Source of the DNA: DATLED01 sp046597375
Lineage (GTDB): Bacteria > Actinomycetota > Acidimicrobiia > Acidimicrobiales > CADCTF01
Direction of reading: 5' to 3'
DNA: 30,051 nt
NCBI GenBank assembly: GCA_046597375.1
Contig: JBKJKM010000052.1
Coordinates: 1 to 30,051 of the forward strand
Below, one piece after another: positions 7,486-15,763 of the stretch (the first letter of the stretch is position 1; each line of letters begins with the position of its first letter). A program made the position numbers and the translations under genes. The notes beneath the pieces were generated by a model, which was not told where the DNA came from, made no database searches, and saw only the letters and a list, made by a program, of their open reading frames with translations.

Positions 7486-9042
7486 TCAGTTGATGCGGCG
7501 CTGGCGCCCTGCCCAGTAGGGCTCGCGTAGCTCGCGCTTGAGGATCTTGCCGGAGGGGTTACGGGGCAGGGCCTCGGCGAAGGAGATCGACTTCGGGCAC
7601 TTGAACCCGGCGAGACGCTCGCGGGCGAAGGCAATGAGCGCCTCGGGCGTGGGATCGGAGTCTGGCGCCTTGACCACGATGGCGTGGACGGCCTCGCCCC
7701 ACTTCTCGTCGGGGATACCGACGACGCCGACGTCGGCGACGTCGGGGTGGGCCATGAGGGCATTCTCGACCTCGGCCGGGTAGACGTTCTCGCCGCCGGT
7801 GACGATCATGTCCTTGACGCGATCGTGCAGGTAGAGATAGCCGTCCTTCCAGTAGCCGGCGTCGCCCGTCTTGAACCACCCGTCGGGGGTGAGTGCGGCG
7901 GCCGTCTCCTCGGGCTTGTTCCAGTAGCCCTTCATCACCTGGACGGATCGGATCCACAGCTCGCCGACCTCGCCCGTCGGAGCCTCCTCGCCGTCGTCGT
8001 CGACGACCCGGACCTCGACCCACGGGTAGGGCTTGCCGCACGAGCGGAGGAGCTCGGGTCGGCCGTCGGGGTCGTGGTCCTCGGCGTCGAGTTGCACCAC
8101 GGCGCCGGTGGTCTCGGTGAGCCCGTAGACCTGGACGAACTTGCAACCGAACGCCTCCATCGAGCCCCGCAACACCTTCTCGGTGATCGGCGAGGCGCCG
8201 TAGGCGATGAGCTCGAAGCTGGAGATGTCGGTCGTGGCCAGTGTCGGCGTGATCAACAGGAACTGCAGCACCGCCGGCACGAAGATGGCGTGGGTGACGC
8301 GCTCCTCCTCGACCTTCTTGAGGATGAGCGTGGGGTCGACGTCGCGCAGGAGCACGCACTTGGCCGCCATCACCATCGAGGCGATCGACCAACCGCTGCC
8401 GGCGATGTGGAAGAGCGGCATGACGACGATGGACACCGACTCACCGGTGAAGCCCCAGGCCGGCGCCACTTCGGTGACGAACGAGAACAGGTTGTCGTGG
8501 GTGAGCATCACGCCCTTGGGAAGCCCCGTCGTGCCCGACGTGTAGAGCTGAAGGGCGACATCGCTGCCGTCGGCCACGATCCCCGGGTCGGCCGCGCCCT
8601 CGTAGGCCCCGAGCCACGACTCGTACGAGTCGTGGCCGGCTGACTCGCCGAGGACGATGATCTTCTCGACGGTCGTGAATTCCGACTCGATCTTCTCGAT
8701 GACGGGGATGAAGTCGGGCCCGACGAAGAGCACCTTGGCCTGGGCATCGTTGACGATCTGCAACATCTCGGGCGCCGCCAGCCGCCAGTTCACGTCGACC
8801 AGCACGGCGTTGCCTTTGGCCGCCCCGTAGAGCATCTCGTAGTACGAGGGGTCGTTCTTGTCGATCCGGGCCACCCGCTCCTGCGACCCCACGCCGACCG
8901 CCGCTAGACCGGCGGCGACGGCGTTCGACCGCTCGTCGAGCTGCTGCCAGGTGATCGTCCGGTCTTCGTAGACGATCGCCGTCCGCTCCGGCCGATCGGA
9001 GCCGTGGGTGCGGACGATGGCGGCGATGTTGGTGATGGCCAC
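7486..9042 (-). CDS. acyl-CoA synthetase (AMP-forming, FadD type)
   Basis: 518 residues. GTG 9042 is chosen because AGAGGAG (9057-9051) lies 8 nt upstream and the family starts at ITNIAAIV. Adenylate-forming motifs are complete: P-loop LYTSGTTGLPKGV, VYGLTETTG, hinge and C-terminal motifs GWFKTGDAGYWKDGYLYLHDR and TGGENVYPAEVE, and the catalytic lysine in NPSGKILKREL. The enzyme activates a carboxylic acid to acyl-AMP and then acyl-CoA. It follows the acyl-CoA dehydrogenase gene by 13 nt, and its ribosome site overlaps that gene's stop, so the two probably act in sequence on the same acid (fatty, aromatic or sterol-derived; not resolvable here). Confidence 0.92.
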   Translation of the reverse strand: MAITNIAAIVRTHGSDRPERTAIVYEDRTITWQQLDERSNAVAAGLAAVGVGSQERVARIDKNDPSYYEMLYGAAKGNAVLVDVNWRLAAPEMLQIVNDAQAKVLFVGPDFIPVIEKIESEFTTVEKIIVLGESAGHDSYESWLGAYEGAADPGIVADGSDVALQLYTSGTTGLPKGVMLTHDNLFSFVTEVAPAWGFTGESVSIVVMPLFHIAGSGWSIASMVMAAKCVLLRDVDPTLILKKVEEERVTHAIFVPAVLQFLLITPTLATTDISSFELIAYGASPITEKVLRGSMEAFGCKFVQVYGLTETTGAVVQLDAEDHDPDGRPELLRSCGKPYPWVEVRVVDDDGEEAPTGEVGELWIRSVQVMKGYWNKPEETAAALTPDGWFKTGDAGYWKDGYLYLHDRVKDMIVTGGENVYPAEVENALMAHPDVADVGVVGIPDEKWGEAVHAIVVKAPDSDPTPEALIAFARERLAGFKCPKSISFAEALPRNPSGKILKRELREPYWAGRQRRIN

Positions 9043-9055
9043 GGTTCGAGCTCCT

Positions 9056-10213
9056 CTAGACGCGTACCCCCTTGGTCCGCGCTTCGGACCAAGTCTGTCC
9101 TGCTTCGACGTCAATGTCATGAGGGAGCCCGAGAACGCGCTCGCCGATGATGTTGCGCTGCACTTCGGACGTGCCGCCGCCGACCGTCAACGCGGGAGCG
9201 AACAGGAATCCGTAGTGCCACATCCCGGTCGGCTCCGCCAGCATCGCTCGGGGGCCGGCCAGATCCTTGGCCAGGCCCATGATGTGTTGTCCGTGCTCAT
9301 CGGAGAGCGCTTTGCGAACCGACGCCTCCGGTCCGGGAGGCTTCCCCTTGATGGCGGCGCTCACGGTGCGGAGGCGGATGAGTCGAAGCACCTCGGACTC
9401 GGTGTGCAATCTGGCCAGCCGCTGGCGAGCCAGCGGGTCGTGGCGACCGCCGATCGAGCCCGACCGCACCTCCTCGATCAAGTCGCCGGCCGTCGGACCC
9501 CGGCCCCAGAGCGCACCCTCGCCGGACAGCGAGACCCGCTCGTTGCCGAGGGTGACCTTGGCCAGCCCCCAGCCCTCGTGCTCGTCGCCGACGAGGTTCT
9601 CGGCCGGGATCCTGACCTCGTCGAAGAAGACCTCGTTGAACGTGTGGCTACCGGTCATCTCGATGATCGGACGGATCTCGATGCCCGGCAGGTCCATCGG
9701 GCAGATGAAGTACGAGACGCCCTTGTGCTTCGGGGCGTCGGGGTTCGTCCGGGCGATGAGAATGCCGAACTTCGAGTGGTGGGCCAGCGAGGTCCAGATC
9801 TTCTGGCCGTTGACGACCCACTCGTCGCCGTCCTTCACGGCGCGAGTACCGAGGTTGGCGAGATCGGAGCCGGCCCCCGGCTCGCTGAAGAGCTGGCACC
9901 AGATCTCGTCCGCCGCGAGCAGCGGCCAGAGATAACGGTCCTTCTGGGCCTGGGTGCCGGCGTGGACGATAGTCGGCCCGGCCCACCCGATGCCGATGGT
10001 GTTCGAGGGGCGGGCGACACCCGAGTGGCGGAGCTCTTCGTCGATGATCAGCTGATGGACGGGGTCGGCCTCCCGACCCCACGGTGCCGGCCAATGGGGC
10101 ACCACGTAGCCCGCCTTGGCCAGGTCCATGCCCGTCGGCTTCGGGTTGGCGGCCAGCCACTCGCGCACCTCCACGCGGCGCGGGTCGTCGTCTCCGGGAA
10201 GCTCGAAGTCCAT
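9056..10213 (-). CDS. acyl-CoA dehydrogenase (FadE type)
   Basis: 385 residues, flavin-dependent alpha,beta-dehydrogenation of an acyl-CoA. Recognisable elements are the FAD/substrate loop CQLFSEPGAGSDLANLGTRA, the middle-domain WVVNGQKIWTS, and the C-terminal dehydrogenase signature GGTSEVQRNIIGERVLGLP. It begins with the short MDFELPGDDD typical of actinobacterial FadE paralogues. I did not assign the catalytic glutamate with certainty. It is the first gene of an operon with the ligase downstream. The start appears leaderless: TAGATT at 10225-10220 stands 6 nt before the ATG. Confidence 0.92.
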   Translation of the reverse strand: MDFELPGDDDPRRVEVREWLAANPKPTGMDLAKAGYVVPHWPAPWGREADPVHQLIIDEELRHSGVARPSNTIGIGWAGPTIVHAGTQAQKDRYLWPLLAADEIWCQLFSEPGAGSDLANLGTRAVKDGDEWVVNGQKIWTSLAHHSKFGILIARTNPDAPKHKGVSYFICPMDLPGIEIRPIIEMTGSHTFNEVFFDEVRIPAENLVGDEHEGWGLAKVTLGNERVSLSGEGALWGRGPTAGDLIEEVRSGSIGGRHDPLARQRLARLHTESEVLRLIRLRTVSAAIKGKPPGPEASVRKALSDEHGQHIMGLAKDLAGPRAMLAEPTGMWHYGFLFAPALTVGGGTSEVQRNIIGERVLGLPHDIDVEAGQTWSEARTKGVRV

Positions 10214-10219
10214 CGGCGA

Positions 10220-10229
10220 AATCTACGCT
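10220..10229. promoter_or_regulatory. overlapping divergent -10 hexamers
   Basis: On the minus strand TAGATT (10225-10220) is 6 nt from ATG 10213. On the plus strand TACGCT (10224-10229) is 7 nt from ATG 10237. The two hexamers share 2 bp, so both promoters occupy the 23-bp gap and polymerase could hardly bind both at once. Read directly; promoter use is inferred from the TAnnnT and spacing pattern. Confidence 0.5.
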
Positions 10230-10236
10230 CTTGCGC

Positions 10237-10269
10237 ATGAGCGAGCTTGCGAGAGAATCATCGACATGA
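10237..10269 (+). CDS. possible 10-residue leader ORF
   Basis: ATG 10237 opens MSELARESST and stops at TGA 10267-10269, which overlaps the hydrolase ATG 10266 as ATGA. The first 14 nt repeat, with one change, at the hydrolase start (10266-10279), so the two ORFs begin with the same residues MSELAR. TACGCT is 7 nt before this ATG, so the leaderless message would begin here. It may be a coupling peptide or simply a remnant of a small duplication. Confidence 0.35.
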   Translation: MSELARESST

Positions 10270-11420
10270 GCGAGCTCGCCAGACAGTTGCCCCGCACGAC
10301 CAAGGTCTTGGAGGACGGGATCGCCGACGGTCTCCACCTCGGCGCCCAGGTGTACGTGTCCCTCGACGGCAAGGTGATCGCCGACGGCGCCATCGGCGAA
10401 GCGAGGGCCGGCGTGCCGATGACGCCCGAGCATCTCATCGTGTGGTTCTCGATGACGAAGGCCACCGTCGCGGTGTCGATGGCCCAGCTGTGGGAGCGCG
10501 GCCTCATCGACCTCGACGATCCCATCGCCAAGCATGTGCCCGAGTTCGGCGTCAACGCCAAGGAGCGGATCACGATCCGCCACTGCCTCACCCATACGGG
10601 CGGGTTTCGCACCGGCGATGCCGTGTTGAGCTCGGCCAAGGAGCCCGAAGCGAACTGGGACGAGGTCGTCGCCGGTATCTGCGCCGTCCCGCTCGAGGAC
10701 GGGTGGGTGCCCGGGAACAACGCCGGCTACCACCTGACGTGCGGGATGACGATGCTGGCCGAGGTCCTTCGTCGCGTCGGCGGCCGTTTCTACTCGCAGT
10801 ACGTGCGCGAGGAGGTGTTCCTCCCTCTCGGGATGGACGACTGCTGGGTCGGCATGCCGCTCGACCAGTTCGAGTCGTACGGCGACCGTATCGGCACGAT
10901 GCACCACACGGCTGGCGACGCCCCGATCCCCCTCGACCGGATCGATTCCAAGGGCTCGCTCACCCGCTGTTCACCGGGCGGCGGCGGACGCGGTCCGATG
11001 CGCCAGCTCGGGCGCATGTACGAAATGCTGGCCGGGGGAGGCGAGCGCGAGGGAATCCGGCTGCTCGGCCCCCAGACCGTCGCCGCCATCACGGCACGAC
11101 ACCGCGTCGGCATCTTCGACCAGACCTTCGGCATCGTCCTCGACTGGGGCCTGGGGTTCGGCATCGACTCGAGCTCGCACGGCCGCCACTCGTCGCGTCG
11201 GGTGTTCGGCCACGGCGGCGCCCAGTCTTCGATTGCCTACTGCGACCCTGAGTTCGGCCTGGTCGTCGCCCTGCAGACCAACGGCATGCCCGGCACGGAC
11301 AAGCACTACGTCCGCCTCACCGCCCTCGCCGATGCGATCTACGAGGACACCGGACTCGCCGACCCAACCGACCCCGGCCGCGAGAAGCCCCGCCCCGTCG
11401 ACTCGGGCGCCAGCGCCTGA
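10266..11420 (+). CDS. serine beta-lactamase-fold hydrolase (class C / esterase type)
   Basis: 384 residues. It has the penicillin-binding-protein fold with nucleophile motif SMTK (Ser62-Lys65), an NNAGYHLT segment at the place of the Tyr-x-Asn motif, and HGG (in VFGHGGAQSS) in place of KTG. That pattern, together with the text around ITIRHCLTHTGGF, is usual for EstB-like esterases and DD-peptidase relatives; true beta-lactam resistance is not implied. There is no signal peptide, so it is cytoplasmic and probably hydrolyses an ester. It is transcribed away from the acyl-CoA dehydrogenase operon, which suggests a shared lipid or ester pathway. Confidence 0.88.
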   Translation: MSELARQLPRTTKVLEDGIADGLHLGAQVYVSLDGKVIADGAIGEARAGVPMTPEHLIVWFSMTKATVAVSMAQLWERGLIDLDDPIAKHVPEFGVNAKERITIRHCLTHTGGFRTGDAVLSSAKEPEANWDEVVAGICAVPLEDGWVPGNNAGYHLTCGMTMLAEVLRRVGGRFYSQYVREEVFLPLGMDDCWVGMPLDQFESYGDRIGTMHHTAGDAPIPLDRIDSKGSLTRCSPGGGGRGPMRQLGRMYEMLAGGGEREGIRLLGPQTVAAITARHRVGIFDQTFGIVLDWGLGFGIDSSSHGRHSSRRVFGHGGAQSSIAYCDPEFGLVVALQTNGMPGTDKHYVRLTALADAIYEDTGLADPTDPGREKPRPVDSGASA

Positions 11421-11421
11421 C

Positions 11422-11473
11422 CGTTCACTTCGGAGTTGCTGTTGTCCTGGCAACGACAAGTCCGAAGTGGACG
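11422..11473. terminator. long palindrome between convergent genes
   Basis: Arms CGTTCACTTCGGA (11422-11434) and TCCGAAGTGGACG (11461-11473) pair over 13 bp with one G-T. The 26-nt interior continues pairing (GTTG with CAAC) after single mismatches, so nearly the whole gap between stops 11420 and 11487 is one hairpin. No T-run; probably a two-way terminator. Confidence 0.55.
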
Positions 11474-11486
11474 CGACGGCTTCGCC

Positions 11487-12374
11487 TCAGGGGCCGGCGA
11501 GGAGTTTGGGGACGACGTCGCCGACCTCGGACGGCGTCCACCGGTCGCCCTTGTCCTCGGACGGGCCGCGCCGCCAGCCCTCGGCCACGCCGATCATCCC
11601 GCCAGCCACGTTGAACGTCTGGCCGGTGACGTCAGCAGATCCGGGGCTGCCGAGCCACACCACCAATGGCGCCACGTTGGCCGGGTCGCGCCGATCGAAT
11701 TCGTCGGCGGCCACCTCGGCCGGTGCGGCGGCGCCCGGTCGCGGCACGCTCAACGTCATGCGCGTCCGGGCGCCCGGGGCGATGGCGTTCACGGTGACGC
11801 CGTAGCGGGCCAACTCCTTGGCCACGATGACGCCGAACGAGGCGATGCCGGACTTGGCGGCGCCGTAATTGCTCTGGCCGGGGTTGCCGTAGAGGCCGGA
11901 CCCCGATGAGGTGTTGATCACCCGGGCGTCGTTCGTCTCCCCCGCCTTGACCCGCTCGCGCCAGTAGGCCGCCGCCCAACGGGTCGTGCAGAAGGTGCCC
12001 TTCAGGTGGACGCGGATGACGGCATCCCACTCGTCCTCGGTCATGTTCACGAGCATGCGGTCGCGCAGGATGCCGGCGTTGTTCACCAACACGTCGAGAC
12101 CGCCGAAGGTCTCGACGGCGAGGTTGATGAGGCGCTGCGCGCCTTCCCAGTCGGCCACGTCGTCACCGTTGGCCACCGCCTCGCCGCCCATGGCGACGAT
12201 CTCGGCCACCACCGCGTCGGCCACCTCGCTCTTGGCGCCGCCTCCATCGAGGTCTACGCCATAGTCGTTGACGACCACCTTCGCTCCCTCGGCGGCGAAC
12301 AGCAGTGCCTCCTCGCGACCAATGCCCCGCCCGGCCCCGGTCACGATCACGACTCGTCCCTCACAGATACCCAT
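11487..12374 (-). CDS. short-chain dehydrogenase, MFE2 / 3-hydroxyacyl-CoA type
   Basis: 295 residues. The Rossmann motif GAGRGIG (13-19), the NNAG motif and the catalytic Ser with YxxxK (INTSSGSGLYGNPG, then NYGAAK) are intact. The long insert after the second strand, VVNDYGVDLDGGG, with GGEAVANGDDVADW resembles the dehydrogenase unit of peroxisomal multifunctional enzyme 2, which oxidises (3R)-hydroxyacyl-CoA. That suits the acyl-CoA ligases and dehydrogenase nearby. ATG 12374 is preceded by TACGGT with a 6-nt gap and no ribosome site. The C-terminus extends about 30 residues past the usual end with a charged, Trp-containing tail. Confidence 0.9.
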   Translation of the reverse strand: MGICEGRVVIVTGAGRGIGREEALLFAAEGAKVVVNDYGVDLDGGGAKSEVADAVVAEIVAMGGEAVANGDDVADWEGAQRLINLAVETFGGLDVLVNNAGILRDRMLVNMTEDEWDAVIRVHLKGTFCTTRWAAAYWRERVKAGETNDARVINTSSGSGLYGNPGQSNYGAAKSGIASFGVIVAKELARYGVTVNAIAPGARTRMTLSVPRPGAAAPAEVAADEFDRRDPANVAPLVVWLGSPGSADVTGQTFNVAGGMIGVAEGWRRGPSEDKGDRWTPSEVGDVVPKLLAGP

Positions 12375-12380
12375 GCACCG

Positions 12381-12398
12381 ACCGTAGAGAAATACCCT
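12381..12398. promoter_or_regulatory. divergent leaderless promoters
   Basis: Minus strand TACGGT (12386-12381) is 6 nt from ATG 12374. Plus strand TACCCT (12393-12398) is 6 nt from GTG 12405. The two hexamers are back to back, 6 bp apart, in a 30-bp gap with no Shine-Dalgarno on either side. The 15-mer TACGGTCGGTGCATG on the minus strand recurs exactly at 22701-22715. Confidence 0.55.
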
Positions 12399-12404
12399 TC
12401 GTCC

Positions 12405-13520
12405 GTGTCGACCCGCTTGCCCGTGCCCCAGATCGTTTGGCCGCTCAGCGACCGGGGCTTGGCGCCCCGCCTGATGGACCTGGCCACGTTGCCGTTCGTG
12501 ACCGGCGCCCATCCGTTCGCCCGGCAGGCCTTCCTGGGCGACGTCGACTCCCTCGACGGGTTGGCCCCCGATGGCGGCCAGATCGAGCGCGAGCTCGTTC
12601 AGGACAACGGCGACCGCCAGCAGATCGTGGCCGGCAAGGACTGGCAGACCCACCTCGTCCTCGTCCGGCGCCGGCCCGAGGTGCAGGTGCTCGTGACGGC
12701 TGAGACGGCCGAGGTCGCGGACCGCATCCTGCTGGCGATTCGCGGCGCCGTCCCGCCGCCGGTCAGCCACGACGCGCAGGCCAAGCTCACCCTCTGGACC
12801 GCCGGCACCGGTGGGAGCCCGGTCCGCCATCGCCGTTGGGTCGACGCACCGCGATGGGACGCCATCGAGCGCAACTACCCGGGCGAGGTCCGCGAGCCGC
12901 TCGACCGGCTCATGGCCCTCGACGACGGGCCGACCACGGGCGGTCGACTGCTCCTCTGGTACGGCGAACCCGGCACCGGCAAGACGACCGCCATACGCGC
13001 GCTGTCCCATCAGTGGCAGGCCTGGGCCGACGTCCACTTCGTCCTTGATCCGGAGGCGTTCTTCGGCGGCCCCGACTACCTGATGCACGTCGTCGCCGAG
13101 GAGGATGCCTGGGATCCGCGCCTGGCCGCCGGCACCCGTTGGAAGGTGCTCGTCGTGGAGGACGCCGACGAGCTCATCCGCGCCGACGCCCGCCAGGAAG
13201 CCGGGGCGTCGCTCGGACGACTGCTCAACCTCACCGACGGGATCCTCGGGCACGGGCTGCGGGTGCTGTTGCTGATCACCACGAACGAACCGATGCGAGC
13301 CCTGCACCCGGCCGTGGTGCGCCCCGGCCGGTGCCTGGCCGACGTGCAGTTCCGCCCCTTCAGTTCGAGGGAGGCGGCCGAGTGGTTGGACGGCGCCGGC
13401 ACCTCGGGCGGAGCGACGTCCGATCACCTCACACTGGCCGAGCTCTACCGGGCGCGAGGCGACGTCGAGACCATCGCGTCCCACCACGATGAATCGACGA
13501 GGCCCGGCAGCTACCTCTGA
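12405..13520 (+). CDS. AAA-family ATPase with DUF5925-like N-terminus
   Basis: 371 residues from GTG 12405. The N-terminal 150 residues form a separate domain resembling DUF5925, then comes an AAA module: Walker A GEPGTGKT (187-194), Walker B VLVVEDAD (248-255), sensor-1 TTNE (292-295) and arginine-finger RPGR (306-309). The AAA part resembles the FtsH/Bcs1 type. The segment around residue 60-120 (WQTHLVLVRRRPEVQVLV) is beta-rich and may bind a partner. The biological role is unknown; AAA proteins of this kind remodel other proteins. Its stop overlaps the stop of the convergent downstream gene by 10 bp. Confidence 0.85.
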   Translation: MSTRLPVPQIVWPLSDRGLAPRLMDLATLPFVTGAHPFARQAFLGDVDSLDGLAPDGGQIERELVQDNGDRQQIVAGKDWQTHLVLVRRRPEVQVLVTAETAEVADRILLAIRGAVPPPVSHDAQAKLTLWTAGTGGSPVRHRRWVDAPRWDAIERNYPGEVREPLDRLMALDDGPTTGGRLLLWYGEPGTGKTTAIRALSHQWQAWADVHFVLDPEAFFGGPDYLMHVVAEEDAWDPRLAAGTRWKVLVVEDADELIRADARQEAGASLGRLLNLTDGILGHGLRVLLLITTNEPMRALHPAVVRPGRCLADVQFRPFSSREAAEWLDGAGTSGGATSDHLTLAELYRARGDVETIASHHDESTRPGSYL

Positions 13521-14095
13521 AGCGAGGCCGGCATCGGCGCCGTGCAATTGCGCAACCGGGAGCCGCTGAACTCGAGGGTGGAGGCGGCGACCTGTTCCCA
13601 CCACGCCCAGATCGTCGGCGAGATCCGCAGCTCGATGCCGGCTTCGGCGTGTCGGGCAAGGAGGTCTTCGACCTCCACGAGTTCGATCGGCTCGACGGTC
13701 GCCGTCGACACCCAGTACCCACCGACCGTATGACGCTCGAAGCCGGCCTCCGGTAGGCGGTAGGCGTACAAGCGGCATTGCTGCACTCGTTTCAGCCATG
13801 CGGACTCGATGACGTGGACGCGCGTCGCTTCGGTGTGGCCGAAGAAGCGTTCGCGGTCCGGGACCGTCGTGTGGTCGCTCGTCCACGCGCAGCCTCGCGG
13901 GCAGTCCCGCGGGAACCAGAACATCGGGGCATGGCGGGTGTCGATGGCCCAGACCCAGAGGTCGTGCTCCAGGGCGGTGGCCGCCAGGTGGGGTCGGAAC
14001 ACCTCGATCGTCGGGTCCTCGCTGTAATGCCACAGGGCATGCGGACCCTCGCCGGCGTAGGGAGGAGCGGGCGGGCGCCCCTCGTCCGGGTTCAT
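13511..14095 (-). CDS. DUF6886-like protein
   Basis: 194 residues. It starts shortly before LWHYSEDPTIEVFRPH and contains VWAIDTRHAPMFWFPRDCPR, which I recognise as the style of DUF6886 proteins of unknown function. Rich in Trp, His and Arg, with the conserved-looking acid and aromatic residues clustered in the first 120 positions, and no membrane segment. The fold is suggestive of an ADP-ribosyl-transferase-like or small binding domain, but I cannot support this from the sequence. ATG 14095 is preceded by CAGTCT 7 nt upstream. It runs head-to-head with the acyl-CoA ligase gene and overlaps the AAA gene tail to tail. Confidence 0.65.
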   Translation of the reverse strand: MNPDEGRPPAPPYAGEGPHALWHYSEDPTIEVFRPHLAATALEHDLWVWAIDTRHAPMFWFPRDCPRGCAWTSDHTTVPDRERFFGHTEATRVHVIESAWLKRVQQCRLYAYRLPEAGFERHTVGGYWVSTATVEPIELVEVEDLLARHAEAGIELRISPTIWAWWEQVAASTLEFSGSRLRNCTAPMPASLQR

Positions 14096-14101
14096 GGTTC
14101 T

Positions 14102-14107
14102 TAGACT
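14102..14107 (+). promoter_or_regulatory. -10 hexamer for acyl-CoA ligase gene
   Basis: TAGACT, giving a predicted start near 14114 and a leader of about 36 nt. A GGGGGA ribosome site lies about 10 nt before ATG 14150. This gene therefore looks normally led, unlike many neighbours. No convincing -35. Confidence 0.4.
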
Positions 14108-14149
14108 GACGGCTTCTCGACATCCGAGCAAGCACGGGGGAACACGCAC

Positions 14150-15763
14150 ATGGCTGGTTGGAACTTCGCCGACGTCTGGGAGATCGCCGCGGACACGGTG
14201 CCCGACGCGCCCTGCCAGATCCAGGGCGACCGGACGGTCTCGTGGGGCGAGTTCGACCAGCGAGCCGACGGTGTGGCGCAGTGGCTCCTCGACCTGGGGG
14301 CGGTGCACCAGGACAAGGTGGCTCATTACCTCTACAACGCGCCCGAGTACCTGGAGTCGATGTTCGGTATCTACAAAGCCGGTCTCGTGCCCGTCAACAC
14401 GAACTATCGCTACGCCGACGAAGAACTGCTGTACCTCTGGGACAACGCCGACGCCATCGCCGTCGTGTTCCACGCGACGTTCGCCGAACGGGTCGACACG
14501 CTTCGAGGCAAGCTCCCGAACATCAAGGGCTGGCTGTGGGTCGACGACGGCGCCGGTGCCGGCGGATGTCCTGACTGGGCCACGCCCTACGAGAGCGTTG
14601 CGTCCACGAAGCCCGGACGTGTCGTCGCGCCCTGGGGTCGCAGCGGAGACGACCTGTACATGCTCTACACCGGTGGCACCACGGGGATGCCCAAGGGCGT
14701 GATGTGGCGCCAGGACGATCTGGTCGGCACGCTGGCTGCGAACTTCGTGACGCTGGTCGACGGCGACGGAAACCCGGATCTCGAAGCCGGACGCGCGCTC
14801 ATTCTCCAGCCCGGCGGAAAGAGCCTCCCGGCGTGCCCGCTGATGCACGGCACGGGCGCCTTCACGGCGTTCTCCACGTTGAGCACGGCCGGCTGCATCG
14901 TCACGTTGACCAACCGCACCTTCGACGCCGACGAGCTCCTCGACACCATCGAGGCCAACAAGGTCAACGTCATCGCCATCGTCGGCGACGCCTTCGGCAA
15001 GCCGATGCTGCGGGCCCTCGAGGCCTCCCCCGGTCGGTGGGACCTGTCCAGCCTCATCGCCGTCGTCTCCTCCGGCGTCATGTGGAGCGAAGAGACCAAG
15101 CAGGGCCTCCTCGCGCACCACGGCGGGATGATCCTCTCCGACAACTTCTCGTCATCCGAGGCCCTCGGCATGGGCGCTTCGGTCTCGTCGGCCGGCGGCA
15201 CCAGCAACACGGCCAAGTTCTCCCTCGGCGAGAACGCCCGAGTGATCACCGACGACGGGCGCGACGTCGAACCTGGCTCCGGCGAGGTGGGCATGGTGGC
15301 CGTGAAAGGTCGCACGCCTGTCGGCTACTACAAGGACCCAGAGAAGTCGGAGAAGACGTTCAAGGTGATCGATGGCAGCCGCTACTCGGTGCCGGGGGAC
15401 TTCGCCACCGTCGAAGCCGACGGCACCCTTCGCCTCCTCGGACGCGGCTCGGTGTGCATCAACACCGGCGGCGAAAAGGTCTTCCCCGAGGAGGTCGAGG
15501 AGGTGCTCAAGACCCACCCGGACGTCCGCGACGCCGTGGCCGTGGGCGTGCCCGACGAGAAGTGGGGCGAGGCCATCTGCGCCATGGTCGAGCCGGTGCC
15601 CGGCGTCGTGCTCGACGAGGCTGACGTCATCGCCCACGTCAAGAGCCGGCTGGCCGCCTTCAAGGCCCCCAAGCGCGTCATCTCGGTCGAAACCATTGGT
15701 CGCGCCGCCAACGGCAAGGTCGACTACAAGCGCCTCAAGGCCCAAGCCATCGAGCAGGTCTGA
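14150..15763 (+). CDS. acyl-CoA synthetase, FadD19-like
   Basis: 537 residues, AMP-forming acid:CoA ligase. P-loop MLYTGGTTGMPKGVM, then the segment NFSSSEALGMG in place of the usual YGLTE (a substitution seen in the sterol side-chain ligase group), the C-terminal hinge STVEADGTLRLLGRG-type region, TGGEKVFPEEVEEVL and the lysine in AANGKVDYKRLK. Resemblance to FadD19/FadD17 suggests long-chain or steroid side-chain acids. The next gene starts right at the stop (TGA 15761-15763, GTG 15764), so they form one operon. Confidence 0.9.
   Translation: MAGWNFADVWEIAADTVPDAPCQIQGDRTVSWGEFDQRADGVAQWLLDLGAVHQDKVAHYLYNAPEYLESMFGIYKAGLVPVNTNYRYADEELLYLWDNADAIAVVFHATFAERVDTLRGKLPNIKGWLWVDDGAGAGGCPDWATPYESVASTKPGRVVAPWGRSGDDLYMLYTGGTTGMPKGVMWRQDDLVGTLAANFVTLVDGDGNPDLEAGRALILQPGGKSLPACPLMHGTGAFTAFSTLSTAGCIVTLTNRTFDADELLDTIEANKVNVIAIVGDAFGKPMLRALEASPGRWDLSSLIAVVSSGVMWSEETKQGLLAHHGGMILSDNFSSSEALGMGASVSSAGGTSNTAKFSLGENARVITDDGRDVEPGSGEVGMVAVKGRTPVGYYKDPEKSEKTFKVIDGSRYSVPGDFATVEADGTLRLLGRGSVCINTGGEKVFPEEVEEVLKTHPDVRDAVAVGVPDEKWGEAICAMVEPVPGVVLDEADVIAHVKSRLAAFKAPKRVISVETIGRAANGKVDYKRLKAQAIEQV

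Noticed and set aside
9008..10240. 410-residue plus-strand ORF opposite acyl-CoA dehydrogenase
   Set aside because: Shadow of a gene with well-kept FadE motifs on the other strand.
10266..11420. Beta-lactam resistance enzyme
   Set aside because: No signal peptide and HGG in place of KTG; the pattern is that of cytoplasmic esterases of the same fold.
11487..14135. 882-residue minus-strand reading frame spanning SDR, AAA and DUF6886 regions
   Set aside because: Only its last third is real (SDR from 12374). The rest is antisense to the AAA gene, whose Walker motifs are intact.
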